Shown here in pieces: positions 32,823 through 41,303 of a DNA stretch of 64,000 nucleotides; the stretch's first letter is position 1, and the number at the start of each line of letters is the position of its first letter. Origin of the DNA: Roseibium alexandrii DFL-11 (lineage in GTDB: Bacteria > Pseudomonadota > Alphaproteobacteria > Rhizobiales > Stappiaceae); assembly GCF_000158095.2 (NCBI RefSeq), contig NZ_CM011002.1, forward strand, positions 3,071,203-3,135,202, written 5' to 3'. Both the position numbers and the translations under genes were made by a program. Under the pieces are notes generated by a model that was not told the DNA's origin, made no database searches, and was given only the letters and a program-made list of their open reading frames with translations.

Positions 32823-35744
32823 ATGTTTTCAAACACGCTTGATAGCTCTGCTATCGCCAGCTGGATGCCCGGAGAGGCCATTCCAAGCTTGCTGGTGATC
32901 GCTTTTCTAGGTGCTGCGCTCAGCTTCCTGGTCCTGCCGCGGCTCGGCAAATCTGCCGGCCCTGTCGCAGCATTGTTGCCTGCAGGCCTGTTTGCGGCGT
33001 TCATGACCTATGTGCCTGTCATGGCGTATGGCGAGGGCGTCCCGACGATCCTACAGACTGTGCAATGGGTTCCGTCGCTGGGCATCAACTTCGATGTGCG
33101 CTTGGACGGCTTTTCGCTGTTGTTCGCCTTGATGATCACAGGCATCGGGTCCCTGGTGGTTCTCTACGCAGGATCCTATTTCGCCGAAAAACCTGCGGAC
33201 GACCGGGGACGCTTCCTAAGCTACATCCTCCTGTTCATGTCTGCGATGCTCGGCACTGTTCTGTCCGACAACGTGATCGTGATGTTCGTCTTCTGGGAAA
33301 TGACGAGCCTCTTGTCCTTCCTTCTCATCGGCTTCAATTCCACCTCGATTGAAGCACGCAAGGCAGCACTGCAGTCACTGGTGATCACCGCCGGTGGCGG
33401 CTTGGCGCTGTTCGGCGGTCTGCTCATCATGGGTATGGAAGCCGGCACCTTCTCTTTGCTTGAAATCACGAGCAACCCGGGAGTTGTGACTGACAGCACA
33501 TGGTTCGGCGTTATTGCCGCCCTGGTCCTGATCGGTGCCTTCACCAAGTCCGCGCAGTTCCCGTTTCATTTCTGGCTGCCGAATGCAATGCAGGCGCCGA
33601 CACCGGCATCCGCTTATCTCCATTCTGCGACAATGGTGAAGCTGGGCATCTTCTTGCTGGCCCGGTTCGACCCCATCTTGAGCGCCTCGCCGACCGTGAT
33701 CGTAATCATGGTTGCCGTTGGCCTGACCACGATGCTGGTTGCCGCACTGATGGCGCTTCGGGCTGATGGTTTGAAAGCCATTCTTGCGTATTCGACAGTG
33801 GCCTCCCTTGGTCTTCTGGTGACGCTTATCGGCCTTCAGGGTCCAGGAAGCTCCATCGGCATCGCCGGGTTTATTCTCGCCCACTCGCTCTACAAAGCCG
33901 CGCTGTTCTTCTGCGCAGGCATTGTCATTCACGCGACCGGAGCGACGCGGGTCCGCGATCTCGGTGCACTCTTCGGCCTTCTGCCGCTGACCGCAATCGC
34001 GGCGATTCTCGCCAGTTTGTCGATGGCCGGCCTGCCCCCATTCGTTGGGTTCATCGCCAAGGAATATGTCCTCGAGGCCAAACTCGACTCTTCCTTTGCG
34101 GCCATCGTGACGTTTGTTGCAGTGCTGGTGAACTCGGTGTTGGTCGCAATTGCGGGTATCTTTGCGCTTCGTCCGTTCTTCGGCAAAGCCACGGCCTTTA
34201 CTGAAAAGCCGAAACATGGCGAAACGATCGGGATGACAACCGGACCGGTTGTTCTGGCAGCCCTCGGCGTATTCTTCGGCCTGTTCGCGGACATCCCGCA
34301 GTACTTCATTGTCGGGCCGGCTGCTGTCGCCCTGCAGGGTGCTCCGTTCTATGTGTCCTTCGAGCTGTGGCATGGCATCACACCGATGCTTGGCCTGTCC
34401 GCTCTGGTTGTTCTGATTGGTGGCCTTCTGGTCTGGAAATGGACACCGATCCATGAGGCCATGCTGCGCCTGTCGTTCATCGACCGCTTTTCCTTCGAGA
34501 AGGGCTATGACGCGATATTCGGCGGTCTCCTTAGCCTTGCGCAGAGCACAACACGCACGATCCAGAACGGTCAGATGCGGACCTATGTCGCCGTGACCAT
34601 TGCCGTGGTAACGGGTGCTCTGGTCTATGCAGTGCTCGCCGGTGAAACCTTTGCCGGAGCTGCCGGCCTCACATTGCCGCCACTCGCTGCCGACGAAATC
34701 CGGCCGTATCTCCTGATCGTTTGTACGCTCATCGCACTAGGGGGCATCGTTGCGGCGGTCTCCCGCTCGATGGTCGTCTCGCTCGTCGGTGTGGGTCTGT
34801 CTGGCTATGGCATTGCATTGGTCTTCCTGAAAAACGGCGCACCTGACCTGGCTCTGACACAGTTCCTTGTCGAGACACTTCTGGTCGTCATCGTCTCTGC
34901 GGTCCTAGTCAAGATGCCGGCGATTGCCGATGGCCTGCGCAGCTATTCCAAGTTCGACCTGCGGATCGGGGACGCGCTGTTGTCGACTGTCTTTGCCGGT
35001 GCACTGTTTGTCGTGCTCCTGTCGATTGCGGCCAAGCCGTTCAATCCGGCAGTCACCGAATACTACGCCGTCACAAGCCTGTCTGAAGCGTTCGGCCGCA
35101 ACGTGGTCAACGTGATCCTGGTCGACTTCCGCGCGCTGGACACGCTCGGAGAGATTGCCGTTGTTGCATTCGCAGCCATCGCAGCCTGGGCGGTCCTGAC
35201 CGGCGGCAATCCACCATCGAAGACCCCAAAGGCTGGCGTTGCGACAAACCGCGCTGTGCCGTCTTTGATCTTCGAAACGACTGCACGGATGTTCTTCTTC
35301 CTGATGCTCATTGTGTCGGTCTGGGTGCTGTTCCGCGGTCACAACGAGCCGGGCGGCGGGTTCATTGGTGGTTTGATTGCCTCAGCAGGGTTTGCAGTGC
35401 TCGCACTGGCCTTGGGCGTCGACTTCGCACGCCGGAGACTGCTCCTGCATCCAATCGCCTGGATGGGTATCGGTCTGACGCTGGCCATCCTGTCCGGTGT
35501 CCCGGGCGCCATCATCAACGAGTCGTTCCTGACGCACCAATGGATCAATCTAAACCTCGGCGTGACCTCATTGAAGCTTGGCACCACCTATCTTTTCGAC
35601 ATTGGCGTCTACCTGACAGTGATCGGCGGCGTTCTCGCCTTCCTCATTCGAGTTCAACAGCAAAACAGTGGCGGCGATGACGCCACCACTGCAGCTGACG
35701 ATGTCACGAAATCCAACATCTCAACTCAAGGAGCGTCGGCATGA
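32823..35744 (+). CDS. mrpA: Mrp Na+/H+ antiporter subunits A and B, fused
   Basis: 973 residues, inner-membrane protein. Residues 1 to about 790 are MrpA, related to the NuoL subunit of complex I (FVFWEMTSLLSFLLIGFNST; FPFHFWLPNAMQAPTPASAY; DUF4040-like part around LVFLKNGAPDLALTQFLVET). Residues about 825-950 are an MrpB domain (FRGHNEPGGGFIGGLIASAG). Fusion of A and B is known from rhizobial Pha systems (group 2 Mrp). The start at 32823 has GAGGT eight bases upstream. First gene of a six-gene operon with overlapping junctions; predicted to be driven by the sigma-54 promoter at 32774. Confidence 0.95.
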   Translation: MFSNTLDSSAIASWMPGEAIPSLLVIAFLGAALSFLVLPRLGKSAGPVAALLPAGLFAAFMTYVPVMAYGEGVPTILQTVQWVPSLGINFDVRLDGFSLLFALMITGIGSLVVLYAGSYFAEKPADDRGRFLSYILLFMSAMLGTVLSDNVIVMFVFWEMTSLLSFLLIGFNSTSIEARKAALQSLVITAGGGLALFGGLLIMGMEAGTFSLLEITSNPGVVTDSTWFGVIAALVLIGAFTKSAQFPFHFWLPNAMQAPTPASAYLHSATMVKLGIFLLARFDPILSASPTVIVIMVAVGLTTMLVAALMALRADGLKAILAYSTVASLGLLVTLIGLQGPGSSIGIAGFILAHSLYKAALFFCAGIVIHATGATRVRDLGALFGLLPLTAIAAILASLSMAGLPPFVGFIAKEYVLEAKLDSSFAAIVTFVAVLVNSVLVAIAGIFALRPFFGKATAFTEKPKHGETIGMTTGPVVLAALGVFFGLFADIPQYFIVGPAAVALQGAPFYVSFELWHGITPMLGLSALVVLIGGLLVWKWTPIHEAMLRLSFIDRFSFEKGYDAIFGGLLSLAQSTTRTIQNGQMRTYVAVTIAVVTGALVYAVLAGETFAGAAGLTLPPLAADEIRPYLLIVCTLIALGGIVAAVSRSMVVSLVGVGLSGYGIALVFLKNGAPDLALTQFLVETLLVVIVSAVLVKMPAIADGLRSYSKFDLRIGDALLSTVFAGALFVVLLSIAAKPFNPAVTEYYAVTSLSEAFGRNVVNVILVDFRALDTLGEIAVVAFAAIAAWAVLTGGNPPSKTPKAGVATNRAVPSLIFETTARMFFFLMLIVSVWVLFRGHNEPGGGFIGGLIASAGFAVLALALGVDFARRRLLLHPIAWMGIGLTLAILSGVPGAIINESFLTHQWINLNLGVTSLKLGTTYLFDIGVYLTVIGGVLAFLIRVQQQNSGGDDATTAADDVTKSNISTQGASA

Positions 35745-36130
35745 TCTACGTTTATGCGGCTACCATCGTCATCGTTGCAGGAGCTGGGATCTACATGATT
35801 CTTGCACAGAACATCGTGCGGATCATTTTGGGCGTCGCCCTGCTCGCCGCCTCGGCCAACCTGCTGATCTTCCTGTCCGGCCGGCTTGGCTCGGTCACGC
35901 CGCCGATCATCCGGCAAGATGCGGAAGTGTTGGGCAGTTATGCCGCCAATCCACTGCCGCAAGCCCTGGTACTGACGGCGATTGTGATTGGCTTTGCTCT
36001 CACCGCCTATGCCGTCGCGCTCGCCGTGAAAGGCTACAAGTCGCTGGGCACCATGGATACGAGCCAGATGCATGACGCAGAAGAACTCGGATCGCCGTTC
36101 GCAGCAAAATCAGCACCAAAACAAGGCTGA
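35741..36130 (+). CDS. mrpC: Mrp antiporter subunit C
   Basis: 129 residues, NuoK-like subunit with three membrane helices (IYVYAATIVIVAGAGIYMIL; IILGVALLAASANLLIFLSG; ALVLTAIVIGFALTAYAVAL). The conserved segment DPLPQALVLTAIVIGFA of the family appears here as NPLPQALVLTAIVIG. It overlaps mrpAB by ATGA and ends 5 bases before mrpD. Part of the proton/sodium exchange complex. Confidence 0.94.
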   Translation: MIYVYAATIVIVAGAGIYMILAQNIVRIILGVALLAASANLLIFLSGRLGSVTPPIIRQDAEVLGSYAANPLPQALVLTAIVIGFALTAYAVALAVKGYKSLGTMDTSQMHDAEELGSPFAAKSAPKQG

Positions 36131-36135
36131 GTTAA

Positions 36136-37677
36136 ATGACAGAAACATCATACAATCTGCTTGTTCTCGCCTTTCCGGTGCTGGTTCCGCTGACACTTGC
36201 AGCGATCACAGCAATCCTCTGGCGCAACATTCAGGCCCAGCGCGTTGTCGCGATTGCCGGCCTTGGCGTGATCGTGGTCTGCTCGGTCCTGCTCACAATG
36301 GCCGTGCTTCGCTACGACATCCTTGCCGTTGAATTCGGCTCGTGGGCCGTGCCATTTGGCATCTCCTTTGTGGCTGACCGCTTCGCAGCGGCTCTGGTCA
36401 TGATCACGGGTGTTCTTGCGTTCTGTGTAGGCATCTTCAGCCTACGGGATATGCGCCAGATCCACATGCGTGCAGGTTTCTACCCGCTCTTCTTCGGCAT
36501 GGTCGCCGGGGTGAACGGGGCGTTCCTGACCGGAGATCTGTTCAATCTCTATGTCTGGTTCGAGGTGATGCTCATTACGTCACTCGGCCTGCTGGTGATT
36601 GGCCGCACGAAAGCGCAGATCGACGGCGCGATTAAATACGCGCTGCTGAACCTCCTCGGCACGGTCTTGTTCCTGATGGCCATCGGCTTGCTCTATGGGG
36701 CTGCCGGCACGTTGGCATTCGCCGACCTTGCGCGGGTCCTGCCAACGCTTGAGCCGACACCTGGCCTGGTTGGAGCAGCGATCCTGTTCCTGTGTGCCTT
36801 TGGCATCAAGGCAGGCGTGTTTCCGCTGTTCTTCTGGCTTCCGGCCAGCTACCACACAGCACCCTTCACAATTTCTGCGATCTTTGCAGGTCTACTCACC
36901 AAGGTCGGCGTCTACGCGGCATTCCGCGTGTTCACGCTGCTGTTCACAGTCGAGGAGTCGGGGATCCGCGAAATCGTCGCCGTTGTTGCAGCACTCACCA
37001 TGGTGACCGGGGTGTTCGGAGCCGCAGTCCAGTGGAACATCCGTCGGATTCTGTCGTTCCACATCATCTCGCAGATTGGCTACATCCTGATGGGCCTTGC
37101 GATCGCCACACCTTTGGCCATCGCAGGTGCGGTATTCTACATCGTTCACCACATCATCGTGAAAGCCAATTTGTTCCTGCTGGCCGGTGCCATTCGTCAG
37201 GCAAGCGGGACGGACGACCTGAAGAAATCTGGCGGCCTCCTGAAAAGCCACCCGTGGCTGGCGGTGCTCTTTCTAATTCCCGCCCTGTCGCTGGCAGGGT
37301 TGCCGCCGCTGTCGGGTTTCTGGGCTAAGTTCCTCGTCGTTGACGCCTCGTTCAAGGGCGACATGGCGTGGCTGGCAGCCGTTGCCCTGTTTACCGGTCT
37401 GTTGACGCTCTACTCCATGACAAAGATCTGGATGGAAGCATTCTGGAAAGCACCGGGCATCGAGCGTTCTCAAACGCGTCCGGTCCCTGTCCTGATGGTC
37501 GCTCCAATCGCCGTTCTGGGTGCGATCACGCTCACAATTGGCTTTTACGCCGAACCGTTCGTTCAGTTCGCGGAGAAAGCCTCCATCACACTCACGCAAC
37601 CGGATGTCTACATCGCAGCCTTCTTCGGTGAAGAGACCCAAGTTGGTGAAGCTGCTCTTGAAAGGATCGACCAATGA
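36136..37677 (+). CDS. mrpD: Mrp antiporter subunit D
   Basis: 513 residues, NuoM/NuoN-like antiporter subunit with about 14 membrane segments. Characteristic parts are FNLYVWFEVMLITSLGLLVI, KAGVFPLFFWLPASYHTAPF, and the lysine-containing HIIVKANLFLLAGAI. It lies between mrpC (5 bases) and mrpE (ATGA overlap). With MrpA it should form the two ion-translocating units of the complex. Confidence 0.95.
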   Translation: MTETSYNLLVLAFPVLVPLTLAAITAILWRNIQAQRVVAIAGLGVIVVCSVLLTMAVLRYDILAVEFGSWAVPFGISFVADRFAAALVMITGVLAFCVGIFSLRDMRQIHMRAGFYPLFFGMVAGVNGAFLTGDLFNLYVWFEVMLITSLGLLVIGRTKAQIDGAIKYALLNLLGTVLFLMAIGLLYGAAGTLAFADLARVLPTLEPTPGLVGAAILFLCAFGIKAGVFPLFFWLPASYHTAPFTISAIFAGLLTKVGVYAAFRVFTLLFTVEESGIREIVAVVAALTMVTGVFGAAVQWNIRRILSFHIISQIGYILMGLAIATPLAIAGAVFYIVHHIIVKANLFLLAGAIRQASGTDDLKKSGGLLKSHPWLAVLFLIPALSLAGLPPLSGFWAKFLVVDASFKGDMAWLAAVALFTGLLTLYSMTKIWMEAFWKAPGIERSQTRPVPVLMVAPIAVLGAITLTIGFYAEPFVQFAEKASITLTQPDVYIAAFFGEETQVGEAALERIDQ

Positions 37678-38054
37678 TTAGCCTTTTAAAGCGTTTGGGC
37701 GCCTTCGGCCTTCTGTGCGGCGTCTTTATCATCGAGCTGGTAAAAGCCTCAGTGGACGTGACGGTCGCCGTCTTGTCCAACAAGCAGAAATTGAAGCCAG
37801 CCATTGTTGCGGTCCCGCTCGACCTGCGGACAGACATGGGGATTACCACCCTTGCGAACATCGTGAGCCTGACACCGGGAACCACCTCGCTGCACATCTC
37901 AGATGACCGCAAGACGCTCTACGTCCATGTCCTGGACCGGGAAAGCGACGAGGACGTGATCCGTTCCATCAAAGATACGTTTGAAACCCGCGTTCGGGCT
38001 GTCGAGGGACCGGCTCCCAGCGAAACTGTAGCCAAGAAAGGAGCCGTCGCATGA
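37674..38054 (+). CDS. mrpE: Mrp antiporter subunit E
   Basis: 126 residues. An N-terminal membrane part (RLGAFGLLCGVFIIELVKAS) is followed by a cytoplasmic domain (TLANIVSLTPGTTSLHISDD; LYVHVLDRESDEDVI) typical of MrpE. This is shorter than the roughly 160 residues of many MrpE proteins, lacking one of the early helices. It overlaps mrpD and mrpF by ATGA junctions. Confidence 0.92.
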   Translation: MISLLKRLGAFGLLCGVFIIELVKASVDVTVAVLSNKQKLKPAIVAVPLDLRTDMGITTLANIVSLTPGTTSLHISDDRKTLYVHVLDRESDEDVIRSIKDTFETRVRAVEGPAPSETVAKKGAVA

Positions 38055-38407
38055 GCATTGAGAGCATTCTGGGTATTTCTGAGACCCTCAACACGGTTCT
38101 GGTGCTGTTGATCATCGGCGCTTTCGCACTCACCGCCTTGCGTCTCATGAAGGGCCCGAGTTATGCGGACCGGTTTGTCGCCATCGATATGCTGACGGGT
38201 CTAGCCGTGGCCGCATGCGCCTTGACCGCGCTGACGACCGGCCGGTCAGAATTCCTTGACGTGGCGTTTGCGCTGGCCCTGATCGCCTTTGTCGCAACTG
38301 CAGCCTTTGCGGCTTTCCTGGAACGCAAGGTTGCTGTCACCGATGGCCACTTCAGGGACAATGGCAAACAAAAAGCTACTAAATCCGCGCAGCAGGAGGC
38401 ATCGTGA
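38051..38407 (+). CDS. mrpF: Mrp antiporter subunit F
   Basis: 118 residues, three membrane helices (TVLVLLIIGAFALTALRLMK; IDMLTGLAVAACALTALTTG; ALALIAFVATAAFAAFLERK). The family RLxxGPsxaDR pattern is present as RLMKGPSYADRFVAIDM. Its stop overlaps the mrpG start (TGATG), so the small subunits are made in a coupled series. Confidence 0.93.
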   Translation: MSIESILGISETLNTVLVLLIIGAFALTALRLMKGPSYADRFVAIDMLTGLAVAACALTALTTGRSEFLDVAFALALIAFVATAAFAAFLERKVAVTDGHFRDNGKQKATKSAQQEAS

Positions 38408-39684
38408 TGGTTGATCTTATTGCCCTTTTGGTGAAATTCGTTGGCGTAGGCTTCTTGCTGATCGCAACGATCGGATTGCTGCGCTTTGACGATCCTTTCC
38501 AGCGGATGCACGCCGCAACGAAAGCGGGCACGCTGGGTGCAGGTCTGGTCCTGATCGGGACCATGCTGAGCAAATCCAGCTTGGATTCAACCATGATGGG
38601 CGGCATGACCTTGTTGTTCCTGATCCTGACGATTCCGGTCGCAAGCCATTTGCTGGCACGGGCGGCGTATCTTTCCGGCGCTGAACTGGCCGGGATCGGA
38701 GATGCGGACAACGCCTTGCGTGACGTCCTGAAAAGGCCAGAGCAGCCGATTGAAAAGCAGGCTGAACGCTTGGACCTGCAAGGAATGGCGGCCGCGGCTG
38801 AGACAGACATTGCAACAGAAGTGCCGGTGTCGGCGGATCCTGTGCTCTGCGATGCCGAAAAATTAGGTTTCGTATCCCTGAAAGATGTGGTTGCGCCTGA
38901 GCGCGTCCGCTTTGCAGCTGTTGGCGATGCCGCGCCAAAACTCGCGCGCCGCGCAGCAGAGTTTGCGGCCCGCACGGACCTCCCGCTCATCGCTGTTGTT
39001 GCTGTCGACACTGGATATGTGGATGCAACAGACAATAGCACCGAGACGATGCGGCTGATCCGCGACAAAGTCGGACATTGGCTGCCTGATCTGCGCTCGC
39101 TCTCAGACGATCTCGGCGTTTCAGTGGAGCTCGTCTACCAGGAAGGTGACGCGGCTGCATCAATGGCCGGTGTTGGCGACATGCGTGAGTTTCTAGTTCT
39201 GCCAACGGACGGATGGGCAGACCATGGTGTCGGCGTTGCAACCCCTCATGCCACCAAGCAACCCGACGGATTGCTGCGTGTTGCCAGCATGCACCCCGGG
39301 CCAACGCTTTATGCGGTCGATGTTCCAAGAGCCGGTCCCGTCACTGTGTTGTTCGATGGGTCTTATGACATCTGGCGCGCGCTTGATCTGGCGCTCGTCG
39401 AGCGACTTTGGACTGCGACAGAACTCCGGGTGTTTGGGTACGTTGACGCGGCCAGCCGGGCGGAAATTGAGCAACGTGCCGCCGATGCCAATACCCCTGT
39501 CGTCTTCGCCGACCCGGAACTAACCGCACCGGATGAAGCCTTGTTGCCGGAACAAATGGTCTCCGACGCTGTCGCAGTGATCCTTCCGGACCTGCCAAGA
39601 CCTCTGCGGACCCGTTGGTACGGGACTTTTTGGCAAGACAAGATCTCGCCAAATTGGCGGGGGGACGTTCTGGTTTGGACCTAG
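38407..39684 (+). CDS. mrpG: Mrp antiporter subunit G with long USP-like C-terminal extension
   Basis: 425 residues, whereas MrpG is normally about 100-130. Residues 1 to about 95 are a standard MrpG (FVGVGFLLIATIGLLRFDDP; MHAATKAGTLGAGLVLIGTM). A charged linker to about 160 leads to roughly 260 extra residues with an alternating strand/helix pattern. Segments such as VRFAAVGDAAPKLARRAAEF, then GVSVELVYQEGDAAASM and REFLVLPTDGWADHG, resemble one universal stress protein fold; VTVLFDGSYDIWRALDLALV begins a possible second. This part should be cytoplasmic. The start at 38407 is preferred over GTG at 38404. The frame is intact, so this is a genuine fusion. The USP resemblance is by eye. Confidence 0.85.
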   Translation: MVDLIALLVKFVGVGFLLIATIGLLRFDDPFQRMHAATKAGTLGAGLVLIGTMLSKSSLDSTMMGGMTLLFLILTIPVASHLLARAAYLSGAELAGIGDADNALRDVLKRPEQPIEKQAERLDLQGMAAAAETDIATEVPVSADPVLCDAEKLGFVSLKDVVAPERVRFAAVGDAAPKLARRAAEFAARTDLPLIAVVAVDTGYVDATDNSTETMRLIRDKVGHWLPDLRSLSDDLGVSVELVYQEGDAAASMAGVGDMREFLVLPTDGWADHGVGVATPHATKQPDGLLRVASMHPGPTLYAVDVPRAGPVTVLFDGSYDIWRALDLALVERLWTATELRVFGYVDAASRAEIEQRAADANTPVVFADPELTAPDEALLPEQMVSDAVAVILPDLPRPLRTRWYGTFWQDKISPNWRGDVLVWT

Positions 39685-39735
39685 CCCGAGGCGTTCCTTG
39701 CCATTAGGATTGCAAACGTTCTTGAAAAACATCAA

Positions 39736-39762
39736 GGGGATGGCGTCAGCGCCATCCCCGTT
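39736..39762 (+). terminator. Rho-independent terminator after mrpG
   Basis: GGGGATGGCG (39736-39745), loop TCAG, CGCCATCCCC (39750-39759), followed by GTTCTTT. A perfect 10-bp stem and a T-rich tail. It ends 17 bases before the histidine kinase start, so the kinase/regulator pair is either a separate unit or reads through. Confidence 0.85.
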
Positions 39763-39779
39763 CTTTAGCTGGGCCTCAT

Positions 39780-41303
39780 ATGCCACCTGACGCACCTTCG
39801 GAACACCAGAATAAAACCGGCATGGCAGGACCGGGTGCAAAGAGACTGAGATCCTGGCCGTTGGTATGGCGGCTGCCGGTGGCTATGGCCTCGGTCGTTA
39901 TGCTGTTTGCTGTTGTGTTGACCATTTTTGGTTTGCAGGAGCTGGAACGCCGGGAAGCCGAGCTCCGCGTCGAAGTCGGCGGGGCATTTCTCGATACTTT
40001 GGCCGGACTGATCACACCAGCTGTTACCGCCGGCGCTCCGTTATCGGAAATTGAGGGCCTGCTGTCGGCATCTGCCCGGTTCAAACCCTCGTTGCGCAAC
40101 GAAGCTGTTGCCGTTTGTTGCCTGGCAGATGGGCCCATTTTGATGACATCCTCTTACCCGGATGATCCCACAAATGGAGCTAAACCGCGAACAACCGAGC
40201 TTGCTCTTGAAGACTGGCTCAACGCCAATCGCAGTCTGCCGCCAAACGAAGCCGCAATCCAAAATGTCGATGAGACAAACAAACAACTGATTGCGCAGTC
40301 TTTTCCCGTAAGTGATGGTTCAACGATCCTGCTTGGTGCAGCCTTTGATCTCGAATGGCAACGTTCCGAGCAAGAAGAACGACGCCGTGTGGCTCTTGCC
40401 GTGGACGTCGCGTTTTCTGTACTAGCGGCGATCCTCACGTTTTTTATCGCGCAACACAGCCTGCGCCCTATTGATGACCTCACCAAGGCTCTCGACGACG
40501 ATTCCTTTGACACGCAGACCGAGGTTGAACCAGCATCCGCGAACACGGAAATCGGCCGTTTGCAAAATGCGCTGAGAACCCGGGCCGAACTTCAGGCGCG
40601 GGCTGACGCGATCGCAAAAACAGAAAACAAACATGCGCGGGAGGCAACGCTGGCCCGCCTTGCAGCAGGGCTCGCACATGAGGTGCGCAATCCGCTTGCC
40701 GGGATGAGCGCGGCAACCTCGACCTTGCGCCGGTTTGGAGATGACAAAACTGTGCGGGAACAGACGATTGACCTGATCGACCGGGGCCTGCAAAGCATTG
40801 ATCATGTGGCGGCCAGCATGTTGTCGACCTACCGGCCACCTGAAGGCAACAGAGATCTCAAGCCCGACGACCTCAATGACCTGCGGACCTTGATCAACCC
40901 GAAAGTGCGCGCCAAACAGGTGGACTTGAGTTTTCAGTCGGAGCTCGCAGAAACCTACCCGGCCAGCGCGGAAGCCGTGCGCCAGATCGTGCTCAACCTG
41001 CTCTTAAATGCCATAGACGCCACTCCGGTTGGCAGTACCGTTGCCTTTGAGTCCAAGCTGATCGAAGAGCAACTCACCATCAAGGTCTCCGACAGCGGCC
41101 CCGGTCTTCCAGGAGAAGCCTTGAATGTCCTGACCGGCGGAACCACTCCGGAGAAACCACAGACGCGGCGCCTTGGACTTTGGCTGGTTCATCAACTGAT
41201 CGATGATGTGAATGGCCGGTTGGCGATTTCAACACGTCCGCAAAGCGGCACAGTGATCACCATCACCATTCCAAAACGCACCGACGAGGCGGAAAATGTC
41301 TGA
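39780..41303 (+). CDS. Membrane sensor histidine kinase, partner of the adjacent sigma-54 activator
   Basis: 507 residues. TM1 lies near 30-50 (VAMASVVMLFAVVLTIFGLQ). A sensor region outside the membrane extends to about 200, TM2 is near 205-230 (VAFSVLAAILTFFIAQ), and a HAMP-like linker follows. Then come HisKA with the H box LAAGLAHEVRNPLAG, N box NLLLNAIDA, and G box DSGPGLP. The last eight bases overlap the response regulator gene. Its place just after the mrp operon, together with a sigma-54 promoter before it, suggests it senses a condition met by the antiporter (pH, sodium or alkali stress); this is inference. Confidence 0.9.
   Translation: MPPDAPSEHQNKTGMAGPGAKRLRSWPLVWRLPVAMASVVMLFAVVLTIFGLQELERREAELRVEVGGAFLDTLAGLITPAVTAGAPLSEIEGLLSASARFKPSLRNEAVAVCCLADGPILMTSSYPDDPTNGAKPRTTELALEDWLNANRSLPPNEAAIQNVDETNKQLIAQSFPVSDGSTILLGAAFDLEWQRSEQEERRRVALAVDVAFSVLAAILTFFIAQHSLRPIDDLTKALDDDSFDTQTEVEPASANTEIGRLQNALRTRAELQARADAIAKTENKHAREATLARLAAGLAHEVRNPLAGMSAATSTLRRFGDDKTVREQTIDLIDRGLQSIDHVAASMLSTYRPPEGNRDLKPDDLNDLRTLINPKVRAKQVDLSFQSELAETYPASAEAVRQIVLNLLLNAIDATPVGSTVAFESKLIEEQLTIKVSDSGPGLPGEALNVLTGGTTPEKPQTRRLGLWLVHQLIDDVNGRLAISTRPQSGTVITITIPKRTDEAENV

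Noticed and set aside
33375..34454. 359-codon open frame antisense to mrpA
   Set aside because: Overlaps conserved MrpA membrane segments on the other strand and shows no domain of its own.
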